Shown piece after piece: positions 27,361 to 37,117 of a stretch of 64,000 nucleotides of DNA. The stretch's first letter is position 1. Each line of letters opens with the position of its first letter. A program made the position numbers and the translations under genes. The stretch lies in contig NZ_JNFA01000005.1 in NCBI RefSeq assembly GCF_000766865.1, positions 45,439 to 109,438 on the forward strand, given 5' to 3'. The notes below the pieces were generated by a model. It saw only the letters and a list, made by a program, of their open reading frames with translations, ran no database searches and was not told where the DNA came from. Source of the stretch: Listeria booriae (GTDB taxonomy: Bacteria > Bacillota > Bacilli > Lactobacillales > Listeriaceae).

Positions 27361-30300
27361 TTATTTCGTTGTTACTTTAACGTCTTTCTGATCGATAATA
27401 TTACCGCGTGCATCCAGAGCAATTAGGACTACTTTTTCGCTTGTATTCTTAATGGTTCCATGTGCGTAAAAGGAAATTTTCCCAGCTGCTACTGTTCCTC
27501 CGCTGTAAACTGTATCGCCTACTTTTAATCTAACTCGGCTGACATTCCCAGCGTAAGTTCCTTCTAGATATCTACTTTGGCCTAATACATATTCATCAGG
27601 AGTAACTGTACCGCTACCATCTAGGTTTTTCACAGCGATTACTTTGCTGTCTACTTCATGGCCTACTGAATTATATGCCTTAATTGTTACTTTGTTATAT
27701 GAGCTACGAATCTTATCTCTGGCGTAGAATTGGAATGTTCCGTTTTCTACTGTTCCTCCTGCATACTCGATTTCGGTTCCATTGTCATCTTCAACAACTA
27801 GTCGAACACGTCTCACATCATCTGTAAAATTACCTGTAACATAACTATCTTGATACAGTACAAATTCGTTTGGTGCTACACTACCTGTATACAATGGTCT
27901 TACTTTGATATTTTGTTGATCAATCTTATTTCCACGTCTATCGTAAGCCACTAGGATAGCTTTAGCTGTTGTTGTTCTGATTTTGTCCATCGCGTAGAAA
28001 GAGATACGGCCATTTGTTAATGATCCGCCAGCATATTCTGTTCCATCGACTTGCAAACGAATTCTTGAGACGTTACCACTAACCGCCCCTTCAATGTGTC
28101 TGCTTTGACCAAGAATATAATCATCTGTCGTGATTGATCCTGCTCCATCTCCATTAATTAGCGAGACGACTTTGCTGTCTACTTTTTTATCGGCTGCATT
28201 GTATGCTTCTACTGTTACTTTATCGTATGAATTGTGAATTTTTCCTGTTGCATCGAATTGGAATGTGCCGTTTGTGTTCACTGTTCCACCTGTGTATTCG
28301 CCACCTTTATCTCCCTCTACCACAAGCTTAATCCGTTTCACATCGCCCGTGAATGTACCACCTACATATGTGTCTTTGTATACTTCAAAAGCTCTTGGGG
28401 TAATGGTTCCTGTTACTGGTTCTTGACTGGCAATGACCTTAATTGTGCGCTTAGCTGTTACTTCTTCGTTTGCGGAGTCTTTAACGCTGTATGTTAGTTC
28501 ATATTCACCGACTTTTGATGTGTTGACTGTTCCTGTTACTTTTATTTGTGATGTTAGGTCTCCATCTTCTGCATCGGTTGCTGTAACGCCTTCTAGTGCA
28601 TTAAATGAAGTTCCAACAGTGATTGTTTTATTGCTTGTTCCTTTAATTTCTGGAGCAGTGTTTTGTGTGCCAAAAACAAGTTGTTTGCCTAACTCACTGC
28701 GATTAGTTGTCATACGTTGCGTTAAATGAATTGTATCGATATTCGCTTGGTTAGCGGTACCTGTTGTATTTAATTTAAGTGTGTAGTTAGCACCTGGCAA
28801 GATTGTTTTGCCGTCATATACACTAGCAAGGTCAATGGTAGCAATATTTCCAGTCTGTGATACTACCCCTGCGTGATTGTCTCCAGCGGACAGTCTTTCC
28901 GTTGTATTTAGTGCTACGTAAAATTTAGGTAATTTGACAGTATTGAATGCTTCTTCTACTGCTTTTAATACTGGATTCGTTTCTTTGTTCGCTGCTTTGT
29001 TACGCAAATTTAACGTGTAAGATGAATTAGTTGTTGCTGTTACAGTAACTTCTACATCTTGGTTTGCGTATACAATTTTTTGATCTGGTAGTTTTTCTGA
29101 ACCTGCTAAGCCCGTTTTAATTGCTTTTGTTAACTCGTCACGCTTTGTTGATCCAGCGCTCACTTTATCTTGGGATTGCATCCATGAAATCATACCTCCA
29201 AGATTTTTTTCTTGGACATATTTTGCTTTTTCTGTCACGGAACGTACATTTTCAAAAGTAAAGAATTGCCCTGTGATTTCGCTGTACAAGTATGGTGCTT
29301 TGGCTATACCATCCCAATATTCTGTCAAACCTGGAACACTTGCTTTTAGTTTATCAATGTTGCGGTATGCCCAAGTTCCTGATGCTCGTCCAAAATCTCC
29401 GATAACCATATCAATTTCATTTGATGTTCCCCACGATGGTGTCTGGTCTGAATCTGCAAAGTCTTTTGTTGCTTGTTGGAATAGACCAGGGTTAAGTGGA
29501 TCTGATCCTTTGGCAACGGTATTCCATCCACGAGAGTAAAATGCTGCTCCGATAACAATTTTTTCAGGAGCGGCTCCTTGTGATGTTAAATAAGAAACTG
29601 TTTGGTCAACCGAAAGTCCGTCTGAAAAAGCAGAATCGTTCGGATTTCCGTATAATGCAGAGTGGTGACCACTTTGTCCTTCCCATGCCCCGTGCATATC
29701 GTATGTCATGATATTGGCAAAGTCGACAATATCAAACAATGCTTTAACGTCAATTCCTTCGTCTAGTTTTGATTTTGGTGCTGGTAGTGCGACTGTTAGT
29801 TCATATGTTTTTTTGATTTCTGTTCCTTGTTTATCAAGCGCTGTACGCAATTCTTGTAATAATGTAATGTAATTTTGTTTATCTTCAGGTCGTGAATTCG
29901 GTGTACCTTCGTCGTTTTTGTTATCTACAAGGTCAGCTTCTCGAACCGATGCCGGATATTCCCAGTCAACGTCTACGAAGTCCATATTTGTCATCTTGAC
30001 GAATTTCACTGTGTTGGCTACAAAATTAGCACGCTTCGCTGGATCTGCTGCGACCGCTGAGAAGTCTCCTGATTTGGACCAGCCGCCAAGTGACACTCCG
30101 ATTTTCATGTTAGGATTTTCCGCTCGAAGGGATTGTAAGGCATTTAGAATACCTGCACTAGGGCCGCCCCAAGCTACATCTGTTTCACCTACTGGAGCGC
30201 TCACAGCTGCATCTGTATCTGTAAAAATAAAGTTCCCATTGCTATCAAAATCCAAAAATGCAAAGTTCAAATGCGTTAATTGATCTGCTGGGATATCTTT

Positions 30301-30501
30301 AGGATAGAAGTTATCCTGACCTCCCCAAATTGACCAGTCTCCGTAATACATAACATTTCTGTATTTAGATGCTGTCGTGCTCTTCTCTACTGCGCTTACT
30401 GGTTGCGGTTGTGGCATATAAAATACCCCTGTTAATGCAATAAGAAATGCTTGTAAGATTAAGACTGTACTCATTGCTAGTTTGATTGAACTGTTTTTCA
30501 C
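27361..30501 (-). CDS. Secreted modular GH18 chitinase with Listeria-type Ig modules
   Basis: A 1046-residue secreted enzyme. A signal peptide (1-37) is followed by the GH18 domain (about 45-460) with DFVDVDWE and catalytic Glu181. A beta-rich region (about 475-640) comes next, then a DUF5011/cadherin-like domain (about 645-715; NTSKVGEYELTYSVKDSAN) and four C-terminal Listeria-type Ig modules arranged A-B-A-B. A modules carry GTFTGDVKRIKLVVEG-like strands; B modules carry LGQSRHIEGAVSGNVSRIRL-like strands. It hydrolyses chitin or related glycans outside the cell; the modules may bind the wall or polysaccharide. The catalytic domain is closely related to the chitinase at 43.7-46.0 kb, but the tails differ. 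Confidence 0.93.
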   Translation of the reverse strand: MKNSSIKLAMSTVLILQAFLIALTGVFYMPQPQPVSAVEKSTTASKYRNVMYYGDWSIWGGQDNFYPKDIPADQLTHLNFAFLDFDSNGNFIFTDTDAAVSAPVGETDVAWGGPSAGILNALQSLRAENPNMKIGVSLGGWSKSGDFSAVAADPAKRANFVANTVKFVKMTNMDFVDVDWEYPASVREADLVDNKNDEGTPNSRPEDKQNYITLLQELRTALDKQGTEIKKTYELTVALPAPKSKLDEGIDVKALFDIVDFANIMTYDMHGAWEGQSGHHSALYGNPNDSAFSDGLSVDQTVSYLTSQGAAPEKIVIGAAFYSRGWNTVAKGSDPLNPGLFQQATKDFADSDQTPSWGTSNEIDMVIGDFGRASGTWAYRNIDKLKASVPGLTEYWDGIAKAPYLYSEITGQFFTFENVRSVTEKAKYVQEKNLGGMISWMQSQDKVSAGSTKRDELTKAIKTGLAGSEKLPDQKIVYANQDVEVTVTATTNSSYTLNLRNKAANKETNPVLKAVEEAFNTVKLPKFYVALNTTERLSAGDNHAGVVSQTGNIATIDLASVYDGKTILPGANYTLKLNTTGTANQANIDTIHLTQRMTTNRSELGKQLVFGTQNTAPEIKGTSNKTITVGTSFNALEGVTATDAEDGDLTSQIKVTGTVNTSKVGEYELTYSVKDSANEEVTAKRTIKVIASQEPVTGTITPRAFEVYKDTYVGGTFTGDVKRIKLVVEGDKGGEYTGGTVNTNGTFQFDATGKIHNSYDKVTVEAYNAADKKVDSKVVSLINGDGAGSITTDDYILGQSRHIEGAVSGNVSRIRLQVDGTEYAGGSLTNGRISFYAMDKIRTTTAKAILVAYDRRGNKIDQQNIKVRPLYTGSVAPNEFVLYQDSYVTGNFTDDVRRVRLVVEDDNGTEIEYAGGTVENGTFQFYARDKIRSSYNKVTIKAYNSVGHEVDSKVIAVKNLDGSGTVTPDEYVLGQSRYLEGTYAGNVSRVRLKVGDTVYSGGTVAAGKISFYAHGTIKNTSEKVVLIALDARGNIIDQKDVKVTTK

Positions 30502-30562
30502 GATTTTTCCCTCTTTTCAATAGTTTTTAGTATGTGTTATTGGGATGAACCCAGAATACCAA

Positions 30563-31045
30563 TTATTCAAGATTTATTTTCCATGCTGCTTCCATTTTTT
30601 CTTCTGGTTGATATACGACATTGATACTTTTAGTCTTTTCTGGGATTACGAAATAGGCGCTTCCAGTTAATGTTTCATGTGGTGCAATAACATCGCCAAA
30701 ATTTACTTTTGTACCATCAATTCGATATGTTTTGCCATCATCGGCCTCTATTCTAAAGTCATTAGCACCAACTCCTTGATCTGTGGAAGAATGATTGGTT
30801 AGACTGAATTGCAGTTCGAGATGCTTCTTTTTCTTAATGATTGTCTGTTTGATATGTTCAATAGTCAGTTCGGTTCCTCTGACTTTTTTCGTTAACTTAA
30901 CTTCTTGATTTTTAACAGTGTCATCTTTCACTACTTTAGTGCTATCCTTTTGTTTATTGTTCGCTGGTTCTTCTGGCATCACGCCGCACGCAACGAGAGT
31001 AAACATGGCGAGCACAGACACTGCGCAAAGCATCAGTTTTTTCAT
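30563..31045 (-). CDS. DUF4352 lipoprotein
   Basis: A 160-residue lipoprotein: signal with lipobox LVACG (Cys at residue 20), a charged linker, then a DUF4352 immunoglobulin-like domain (about 50-160; LELQFSLTNHSSTDQGV, APHETLTGSAYFVIPE). The function of the domain is not known; it occurs on many Gram-positive surface lipoproteins. It sits between two chitinase genes on the same strand, with 61 bp and 94 bp gaps, and may be co-expressed. Start ATG follows GGAG. Confidence 0.85.
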   Translation of the reverse strand: MKKLMLCAVSVLAMFTLVACGVMPEEPANNKQKDSTKVVKDDTVKNQEVKLTKKVRGTELTIEHIKQTIIKKKKHLELQFSLTNHSSTDQGVGANDFRIEADDGKTYRIDGTKVNFGDVIAPHETLTGSAYFVIPEKTKSINVVYQPEEKMEAAWKINLE

Positions 31046-31091
31046 GTAGTCTCCTTTCAGCGGTTTGGAAAACAGAAATTCTTCAAGCTAG

Positions 31092-31123
31092 GGCTGGCTA
31101 AAACGGAAAATTATTTAACCAGC
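31092..31123 (-). terminator. Stem-loop after the second chitinase gene
   Basis: GGCTGG and CCAGCC arms around an AT-rich loop lie about 17 bp after the stop. There is no T tract, so this is a weak terminator or a processing stem. Confidence 0.4.
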
Positions 31124-31139
31124 CTTGTAGATTATCGCC

Positions 31140-33563
31140 TTACTTCATCGCTTTTGTTTCGTTAAAAAGCATCGGTGCGTAGCGGTTAACAAACTCCCAA
31201 TCGTACGCTTTTCCGTCTTTATCTGTTCCAGCGTCCCAATTGACTGACCACGTCATCAGGCCTTTGATTGGTTGTCCTTCAGCTTCTAATTGATCCATTG
31301 CTGTTTTAACATCGAGTGGGTTAATAACGTATCCTGTCGCGGCTGCATCGTTGTTTGCTGGAATTCCTAAGACTAGTTTGTCAGCTGGGATGTGTAAGAA
31401 ACCTCGTGTTCCTTTGGAGAAAGAGTCTGCCATATAGTATAGGAATTTCGCTTTTAAGTCGTCGTTTGATTGTGTAAGCCACAAGTTTAGTTCATCTACC
31501 CATAGACCATCACCGCTTTGATTGTATAATTGCGGATTAATCCAGTCATAGTAACCATCTAGGCCTTTAATATATGCTTCGTATGCTGCACCTGGTTTCA
31601 AATATGGGAATTCTGGAGCCATTGTGATTAAGAAATTCTTATTTTGAGCTTTGTAGTGGTTTTTGACTTCACGCAAGGCTTCTGGAATGACGCTTTGGTT
31701 TTCTCCAGCTGTGATTGCGGATTGCTCAAGGTCGATATCAAGCCCGTCAAATCCGTACACATCTACCATCCGAATAATTTCTGCTACAAAAGCATCTTTA
31801 TCAGATTTCTTCAATTCGATATGCGCGTCTGCTCCACCAAGTGCCATGATAACTGCTCTACCGTCTTTGTTTAACTCGCCAATTTGATCACGAAACTCTT
31901 TGTCTGTCATGTTATACGGGGCGAAAGTCGGTATTCCACCTTCATCCGCTGACTTCATGAAAGAGACGTCAATAACATTGTATTCTTTGCGAATCTCTGT
32001 TAAATCCATCGCAGCTGATGAGCCTTGTTTATACCCATCGCTTTTTCCTGCCGGCCAGTTGTGCCAGTATCCAACTAATACTTTATCTGTCGGATTAACC
32101 ATTTCGGCTGCTGGATCTGTTGCGACCACATCTTGAACAGTGATTTTTCGTGTAACTTTGGTTTCTTCATTAGCAGAGTCTTTAACTGAGTAAGTTAGCT
32201 CATACACGCCTGTTTTCGTAGTGTCGACATTCCCAGCTACTCGGATGGAAGCTGTCAAATCACCGTCTTCTTTATCTGTCGCACTCACGCCTTCTAATGG
32301 ATTGAAAACTGTATCTTTATCAATCGTTTTGTCAATAGCACCTGTAATTGTTGGCGCAGTATTTGCTACTCCTTCAACAATTTTAACAGCTTGTTCTGTA
32401 ATCTTATTACCGCGTCGGTCCAAACCTATTAGCGTTACTTTATCTGTGGTATTTCTGATTTTATCGAGTGCGTAAAAGGTTGCTGTTCCATTAGCAACTG
32501 TTCCTCCAGTGTATTCTTGATTGTTCACTTTAAGGCGAACTCTGGAGACATTTCCTTGGTAAGTTGCTTCTACATTTCGGCTTTGTCCTAAAGCAAAATC
32601 AGTCGTAACTAAGCTACCAACTCCATCGGCATTTTTGATTGAAATGTCCTTGCTGTCTACTTCTCGACCTACCGCGTTGTAGGCTTTAAGTGTCACTTTA
32701 TCAAATGAATTACGGATTTTATCTTTGGCATAGAATTGGAAGACACCGTTACTTACCGTTCCACCGAGATGTTCTACGCTACTTTCGCCTTCCACAATTA
32801 GCTTAATGCTTCTAACTTCGCCGGTAAACGTTCCTTGCACGTAGCTGTCGGTATACAGTTCGAATTCATTGGCTGTGATTGTTCCGCTGAGTTCTGTTAC
32901 ATTGACAGTTTGTTCTGTAATCTTGTTACCACGCCTGTCGTAACCCATTAGCACTACTGGTTCTGTTGTGTCTTTTATTTTATCAAGCGCGTAAAAAGTG
33001 ATTTTACCTTCGGATACAGTACCGCCTGCATATTCTGTAGTACCGACTTTGAGGCGAACTCTCGCTACGTTACCCTCGTATGTTCCTTCCACATGTCTGC
33101 TTTGTCGTAGTACAAAATCGTTGACTGCCACACTACCTGTGCCGTCTGCATTTTTGATAGTTAATACTTTACTATCTACTTCTTGGCCCGCTGTATTATA
33201 TGCTTTTACAGTAACTTTATCGTGGGTGTTGCGAATTTTATCTCGAGCATAAAATTGGAACACACCTCCGCTTACTGTTCCGCCGCTGTATTCGCCCGTA
33301 TTCTCACCTTCAACAAATACTCTAATACGTTTCACATCACCTGTAAAAGTCCCTCTTATATAGCTGTCTGTGTATAACTCGAATTCGTTAGGTGTTATTG
33401 TAGGTGTTGCCAATTGATTTGCTACTACGCTTGGATTGATTATCTCAGATGCGTTTACGGCTAGAGAGATTGGTGTCGTCGTAGCTATACCCACTACTAG
33501 TGTCATTGCAATTGTTCTAGTTAATTTGTTGCCCTTTTTTGTGGATTGCTTATTGATTTTCAT
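31140..33563 (-). CDS. Secreted GH18 glycosidase with N-terminal Ig modules
   Basis: An 807-residue secreted enzyme with reversed domain order relative to its neighbour. It has a signal peptide (1-40), four Listeria-type Ig modules in A-B-A-B order (about 50-385), a DUF5011 domain (about 390-460), then a C-terminal GH18 domain (about 475-807). That domain starts LVGYWHNWPAG and carries DGLDIDLE with catalytic Glu613; it is of the bacterial ChiA/ChiD type rather than the ChiB type. The ATG at 33563 has a perfect AAGGAGG; the upstream in-frame extension is ignored because it has no signal peptide. It probably acts on chitin oligomers or GlcNAc polymers. Confidence 0.92.
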   Translation of the reverse strand: MKINKQSTKKGNKLTRTIAMTLVVGIATTTPISLAVNASEIINPSVVANQLATPTITPNEFELYTDSYIRGTFTGDVKRIRVFVEGENTGEYSGGTVSGGVFQFYARDKIRNTHDKVTVKAYNTAGQEVDSKVLTIKNADGTGSVAVNDFVLRQSRHVEGTYEGNVARVRLKVGTTEYAGGTVSEGKITFYALDKIKDTTEPVVLMGYDRRGNKITEQTVNVTELSGTITANEFELYTDSYVQGTFTGEVRSIKLIVEGESSVEHLGGTVSNGVFQFYAKDKIRNSFDKVTLKAYNAVGREVDSKDISIKNADGVGSLVTTDFALGQSRNVEATYQGNVSRVRLKVNNQEYTGGTVANGTATFYALDKIRNTTDKVTLIGLDRRGNKITEQAVKIVEGVANTAPTITGAIDKTIDKDTVFNPLEGVSATDKEDGDLTASIRVAGNVDTTKTGVYELTYSVKDSANEETKVTRKITVQDVVATDPAAEMVNPTDKVLVGYWHNWPAGKSDGYKQGSSAAMDLTEIRKEYNVIDVSFMKSADEGGIPTFAPYNMTDKEFRDQIGELNKDGRAVIMALGGADAHIELKKSDKDAFVAEIIRMVDVYGFDGLDIDLEQSAITAGENQSVIPEALREVKNHYKAQNKNFLITMAPEFPYLKPGAAYEAYIKGLDGYYDWINPQLYNQSGDGLWVDELNLWLTQSNDDLKAKFLYYMADSFSKGTRGFLHIPADKLVLGIPANNDAAATGYVINPLDVKTAMDQLEAEGQPIKGLMTWSVNWDAGTDKDGKAYDWEFVNRYAPMLFNETKAMK

Positions 33564-33768
33564 ACTTGCCTCCTTATTTTTGAGCATTGCTTTATTTTTC
33601 ACAAAGCGAATTAATAACTCAAACGCATTTCTTTCGTTTTGTATGAGCCTATTGATTTTCATTATAGAGAGTTTCCTTATGAACTCAATATTTTTTCGCA
33701 ATATGGTCAAAATCCTGCGTCGTTTGGGCCGAAGCATATTTTTATTTGAAATTTGTCCAAACAAAAAA

Positions 33769-33789
33769 ACCTCGTAAAAATTACGAGGT
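33769..33789 (-). terminator. Terminator of the amino-acid permease gene
   Basis: ACCTCGTAA and TTACGAGGT form a perfect stem with a 3-nt loop. It is followed on the minus strand by seven T, about 20 bp after the permease stop. The rest of 33564-33808 is the chitinase leader. Confidence 0.9.
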
Positions 33790-33808
33790 CTCGTCTTCAA
33801 AATATTAT

Positions 33809-35191
33809 TTAATCCAAATCTGGTGCACTCGATTCTTGCTTATCTACTCGCGATTTGCGAATGAAGTAGATTCCAGTAACTAGTGCAAACCAAACCGGTG
33901 TTACGAACAAGGCTACACGTGTATCTTCGGCCATCGCCAAAACAACGAGGATGAATGCCAAGAATATCAAAATCAAGTAGTTAGAAATTGGGTACAGTGG
34001 CATTTTGAATTTGTTTTTTGCTGCAAGTTCTGGACGTGTTTTGCGGTATTTCAGATGGCAGATAACTGTAATTCCCCAGATGAAAATGAAGCAGACCGTG
34101 GAAATACTAGTAATCAGTGTGAATACTCCTTCTGGCATAACGTAGTTTAGAATAACCGCGATTAAGATAACGATTGTTGAGAAGAATAATGCGTTAGATG
34201 GTACTTTATGCGATGTTAATTTTGTCATTGGGTATGGGGCGTTCTTTTCTTTAGCTAGTGAATACACCATACGACTTGTACTGAAGACGGCGCTATTACA
34301 TGCTGAGGCCGCTGAGGTCAGTACGACAAAGTTAACAATTCCTGCTGCTGCTGCGATTCCGAGTGCGGAGAACACTTGCACGAACGGGCTTTTCGCTGGG
34401 TTGATGTCGTTCCATGGATAAATACTCATAATTACGAGTAAAGCACCGATGTAGAAAATGATAATCCGAATCGGGATATTGTTGATCGCTTTTGGAATAA
34501 CTTTCTCAGGATCTTTCGTTTCACCAGCCATCAAGCCCACGAGCTCAATACCAACGAAGGCGAAAACAACCATTTGGAAGGAAAGTATGAAACCAGAAGC
34601 ACCGTTCGGGAACCAACCGCCGTGACTCCAAAGGTTTGTAAAGCTTGATGCACCAGCGTCTGTTGAGAATCCTTTGATTATCATAAAAGTACCGCCGATA
34701 ATAAGCGCCAAAATCGCGATAACTTTAATTAAGGCGAACCAGAACTCCATTTCACCGAATAATTTAACTGTTGCAAGGTTCATGATGAGTAAAATAACAA
34801 GAGCAATAAGACCCGGCACCCATTGGGCAACGCTTGGGAACCAGAACTGGGTGTATAGACCAACCGCTGTTAAATCCGCCATCGCAATGGAAATCCAGCA
34901 GAACCAATAAGTCCAACCGGTTACAAACGCGGCGCCATTTCCTAAATAATCATATACAAAATCGACAAATGAGTGGTAATTCAAGTTTGATAGCAGTAAT
35001 TCTCCAAGTGCGCGCATAATCAAGAAACAAATAATACCAGTAATTGTGTAGGCAAAAAGAATCGATGGACCGGCTAAATGAATCGATTTCCCTGACCCGA
35101 GAAATAGCCCCGTTCCGATTGCGCCCCCAATGGCAATCAACTGTACATGGCGATTCTTCAAACCTCTTTCTAATGTCTGTCCTTCTGACAT
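33809..35191 (-). CDS. APC-family amino-acid permease (AAT type)
   Basis: A 460-residue, 12-helix transporter. The N-terminal ERGLKNRHVQLIAIGGAIGT and GLFLGSGKSIHLAGPSILFAY match the amino-acid transporter family, close to the CycA / AapA group for small neutral or D-amino acids. FSLQMVVFAFVGIELVGL-like helix 6 and GETKDPEKVIPKAINNIPIR follow. Cation-coupled uptake is inferred; the substrate cannot be fixed. The ATG at 35191 has AAGGGGGA upstream. A cre-like site lies about 130 bp upstream. Confidence 0.9.
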   Translation of the reverse strand: MSEGQTLERGLKNRHVQLIAIGGAIGTGLFLGSGKSIHLAGPSILFAYTITGIICFLIMRALGELLLSNLNYHSFVDFVYDYLGNGAAFVTGWTYWFCWISIAMADLTAVGLYTQFWFPSVAQWVPGLIALVILLIMNLATVKLFGEMEFWFALIKVIAILALIIGGTFMIIKGFSTDAGASSFTNLWSHGGWFPNGASGFILSFQMVVFAFVGIELVGLMAGETKDPEKVIPKAINNIPIRIIIFYIGALLVIMSIYPWNDINPAKSPFVQVFSALGIAAAAGIVNFVVLTSAASACNSAVFSTSRMVYSLAKEKNAPYPMTKLTSHKVPSNALFFSTIVILIAVILNYVMPEGVFTLITSISTVCFIFIWGITVICHLKYRKTRPELAAKNKFKMPLYPISNYLILIFLAFILVVLAMAEDTRVALFVTPVWFALVTGIYFIRKSRVDKQESSAPDLD

Positions 35192-35323
35192 ATGTATTTC
35201 CCCCTTATTTGTTGTCGTGGCTGACAAGAACCAGTCGAGCCAAACCACTAATCTTTGTGAAACAATGTCTATAACCATCATACCGTAAAACTAGTGCAAA
35301 TACCATCATTTTTAAATTCACAA

Positions 35324-35337
35324 TGTAACCGCTATCA
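35324..35337. promoter_or_regulatory. cre-like site upstream of the permease
   Basis: TGATAGCGGTTACA on the minus strand matches the CcpA box with one mismatch. Besides the two cre sites described here, the 552-bp gap 35192-35743 contains AT-rich leader sequence and no gene that I can support. Confidence 0.45.
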
Positions 35338-35666
35338 TTTATTTTATTGTACCACATGCGCTAACTTCATACCAAATAAGAACGCTTATAATTTAGAAAG
35401 TATTTCAATATCGTTGCTAGATAATGAGTTATATGAGTTTTAAATTTTAATATAACATTCACAGAATAAATAGGTATATTTACGTTCTAAGGAAGTTTGT
35501 GATTTTTTATATATTTTGGTGTGTGTAAGTATATCTTTTTTGTATGCGATTACAAATTTTCATGTAAATTTCACAATCTTTTAAGTGGTATACCTCTTTG
35601 CTAGTTTAGGTCATGCTAATCTCTATCCCACCTGTAAATCATGCATAAACATATGTAAAAATGCAC

Positions 35667-35695
35667 TTGTTCCAAAACTAAGAAAGCGCTTTAAT
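35667..35695 (+). promoter_or_regulatory. Promoter of the GPH-GH78-AraC set with overlapping cre
   Basis: TTGTTC (35667-35672) and TTTAAT (35690-35695) are 17 bp apart. AGAAAGCGCTTTAA (35681-35694), a strong CcpA-type core, overlaps the -10. Catabolite repression of the downstream glycoside genes is inferred. Confidence 0.55.
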
Positions 35696-35743
35696 TAAAG
35701 AGCAGGTTGCGCGACTTGAAAAATTGGTTCGGGAGGAATTTCA

Positions 35744-37102
35744 ATGGAAAGTACAACAGCTTTAGAGCATAAAGGCATTTCTAAATGGCGACAAAGAATT
35801 GGTTATGGTTCCGCAGATTTAGCATGTAATTTAATTTGGCAAATGATAACGCTTTATTTAATGTATTTTTATACGGATATTTTTGGGCTTGCAGCTGTGC
35901 AAGTTAGTGTCTTATTTCTTGTAACTCGTGTCGTTGATGGGGTTGCGGATGTTTTAATGGGGATTTTGATTGATAGAACGAATACAAAATGGGGAAAATC
36001 AAGACCCTACTTCTTGCTAGGCGCGATTCCTTTCGGATTATTAGCGATTTTGGCGTTTTATGTTCCTGATATTGGGCCTGCGGGCAAGCTTATTTATGCT
36101 TATATTACATATTTAGGCTTATCTCTTGCTTATACAATGGTGAATATTCCAATGGCCTCGATTTTGCCTAGTTTGACGAGTGATACGAATGAAAGAACGA
36201 TTTTGGCAACGGTTCGAATGATTTTCTCCTTTGTTGGGGCAACGATTGTCAGTGTCATGACATTGCCGTTAGTCGGCTGGCTCGGCGGTGATTCGAAAGC
36301 GCAAGGATTTTTCTGGACGATGGTGATTTTTGCAGTGGTTGGCACATTGTTATTTTTCTTTACTTTCCGCAATGTCGAGGAAAAAGTGAAAATGAAACTG
36401 GAGAAAGTGACGGTAAAACAAACTTTTTCAGCGTTGAAAGGTAACAAGCCATGGTATATTTTTGCGGTAAATATTTTATTTATGTGGGGTTCGTTCTTTT
36501 TTATGCAAGGTTCATTGATTTACTACTATACGTATAATGTTGGGAGACCTGATTTAGCGGCGGTTGTTGCGGGTATTGGTTCGCTCGTTCCGATGGTTGG
36601 GACGATTATTACGCCAGCGATTTCTGGGCGGATGTTGAAACGGACTGTGTTTATGATTGCCAGTGTGGTGAATCTGCTCGGTTTTGTGATTATGATTTGG
36701 GCGAACGTTAATGTAACCGGATTGCTTATTGGGGCTGTAGTTGCCGCGCTGGGTCACGGGCTTAGACAAAGTATTTATTTCTCTATGCAAGCTGATCCAG
36801 TCGATTATGGCGAATGGAAGTCTGGTGTTAGTGCTGCGGGGATTCTTTCGGCCATCAACGGTTTTATCGGAAAAGTGGCAATGGCAGTGGCTGGCGCGAT
36901 TTCTGGGATTGTTTTGACTTGGGGCCATTATGCTGCGAATGAGACACAGACAACAAATGCGCTACTCGCCATAAAATTGAATTATCTCGTGATTCCAGCG
37001 ATTTTAGTCGTGTTTTCCATGATTATTATGTCGTTTTATAAGTTGGATAAATTATACCCAGAAATCCGCAAAGAGCTTGACGCGCGGTTATTGGAAGATT
37101 AG
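35744..37102 (+). CDS. GPH-family glycoside:cation symporter
   Basis: A 452-residue, 12-helix carrier of the glycoside-pentoside-hexuronide family (MFS_2). Visible motifs are RIGYGSADLACNLIWQMITL at the N-terminus, VDGVADVLMGILIDRTNTKW with GKSRPYFLLGAIPFG, and YTMVNIPMASILPSLTSDTN. It would import a glycoside with Na+ or H+. The ATG at 35744 follows GGGAGGAA. The next gene, a GH78-like hydrolase, starts 16 bp later, which suggests import of an intact rhamnoside-like substrate and cytoplasmic cleavage. Confidence 0.9.
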   Translation: MESTTALEHKGISKWRQRIGYGSADLACNLIWQMITLYLMYFYTDIFGLAAVQVSVLFLVTRVVDGVADVLMGILIDRTNTKWGKSRPYFLLGAIPFGLLAILAFYVPDIGPAGKLIYAYITYLGLSLAYTMVNIPMASILPSLTSDTNERTILATVRMIFSFVGATIVSVMTLPLVGWLGGDSKAQGFFWTMVIFAVVGTLLFFFTFRNVEEKVKMKLEKVTVKQTFSALKGNKPWYIFAVNILFMWGSFFFMQGSLIYYYTYNVGRPDLAAVVAGIGSLVPMVGTIITPAISGRMLKRTVFMIASVVNLLGFVIMIWANVNVTGLLIGAVVAALGHGLRQSIYFSMQADPVDYGEWKSGVSAAGILSAINGFIGKVAMAVAGAISGIVLTWGHYAANETQTTNALLAIKLNYLVIPAILVVFSMIIMSFYKLDKLYPEIRKELDARLLED

Positions 37103-37117
37103 AAAGAGGTTTTTGAT

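Noticed and set aside
30502..30562. Terminator after the DUF4352 lipoprotein gene
   Set aside because: Only short imperfect pairing (TGGG/CCCA) and no T run; not strong enough to list.
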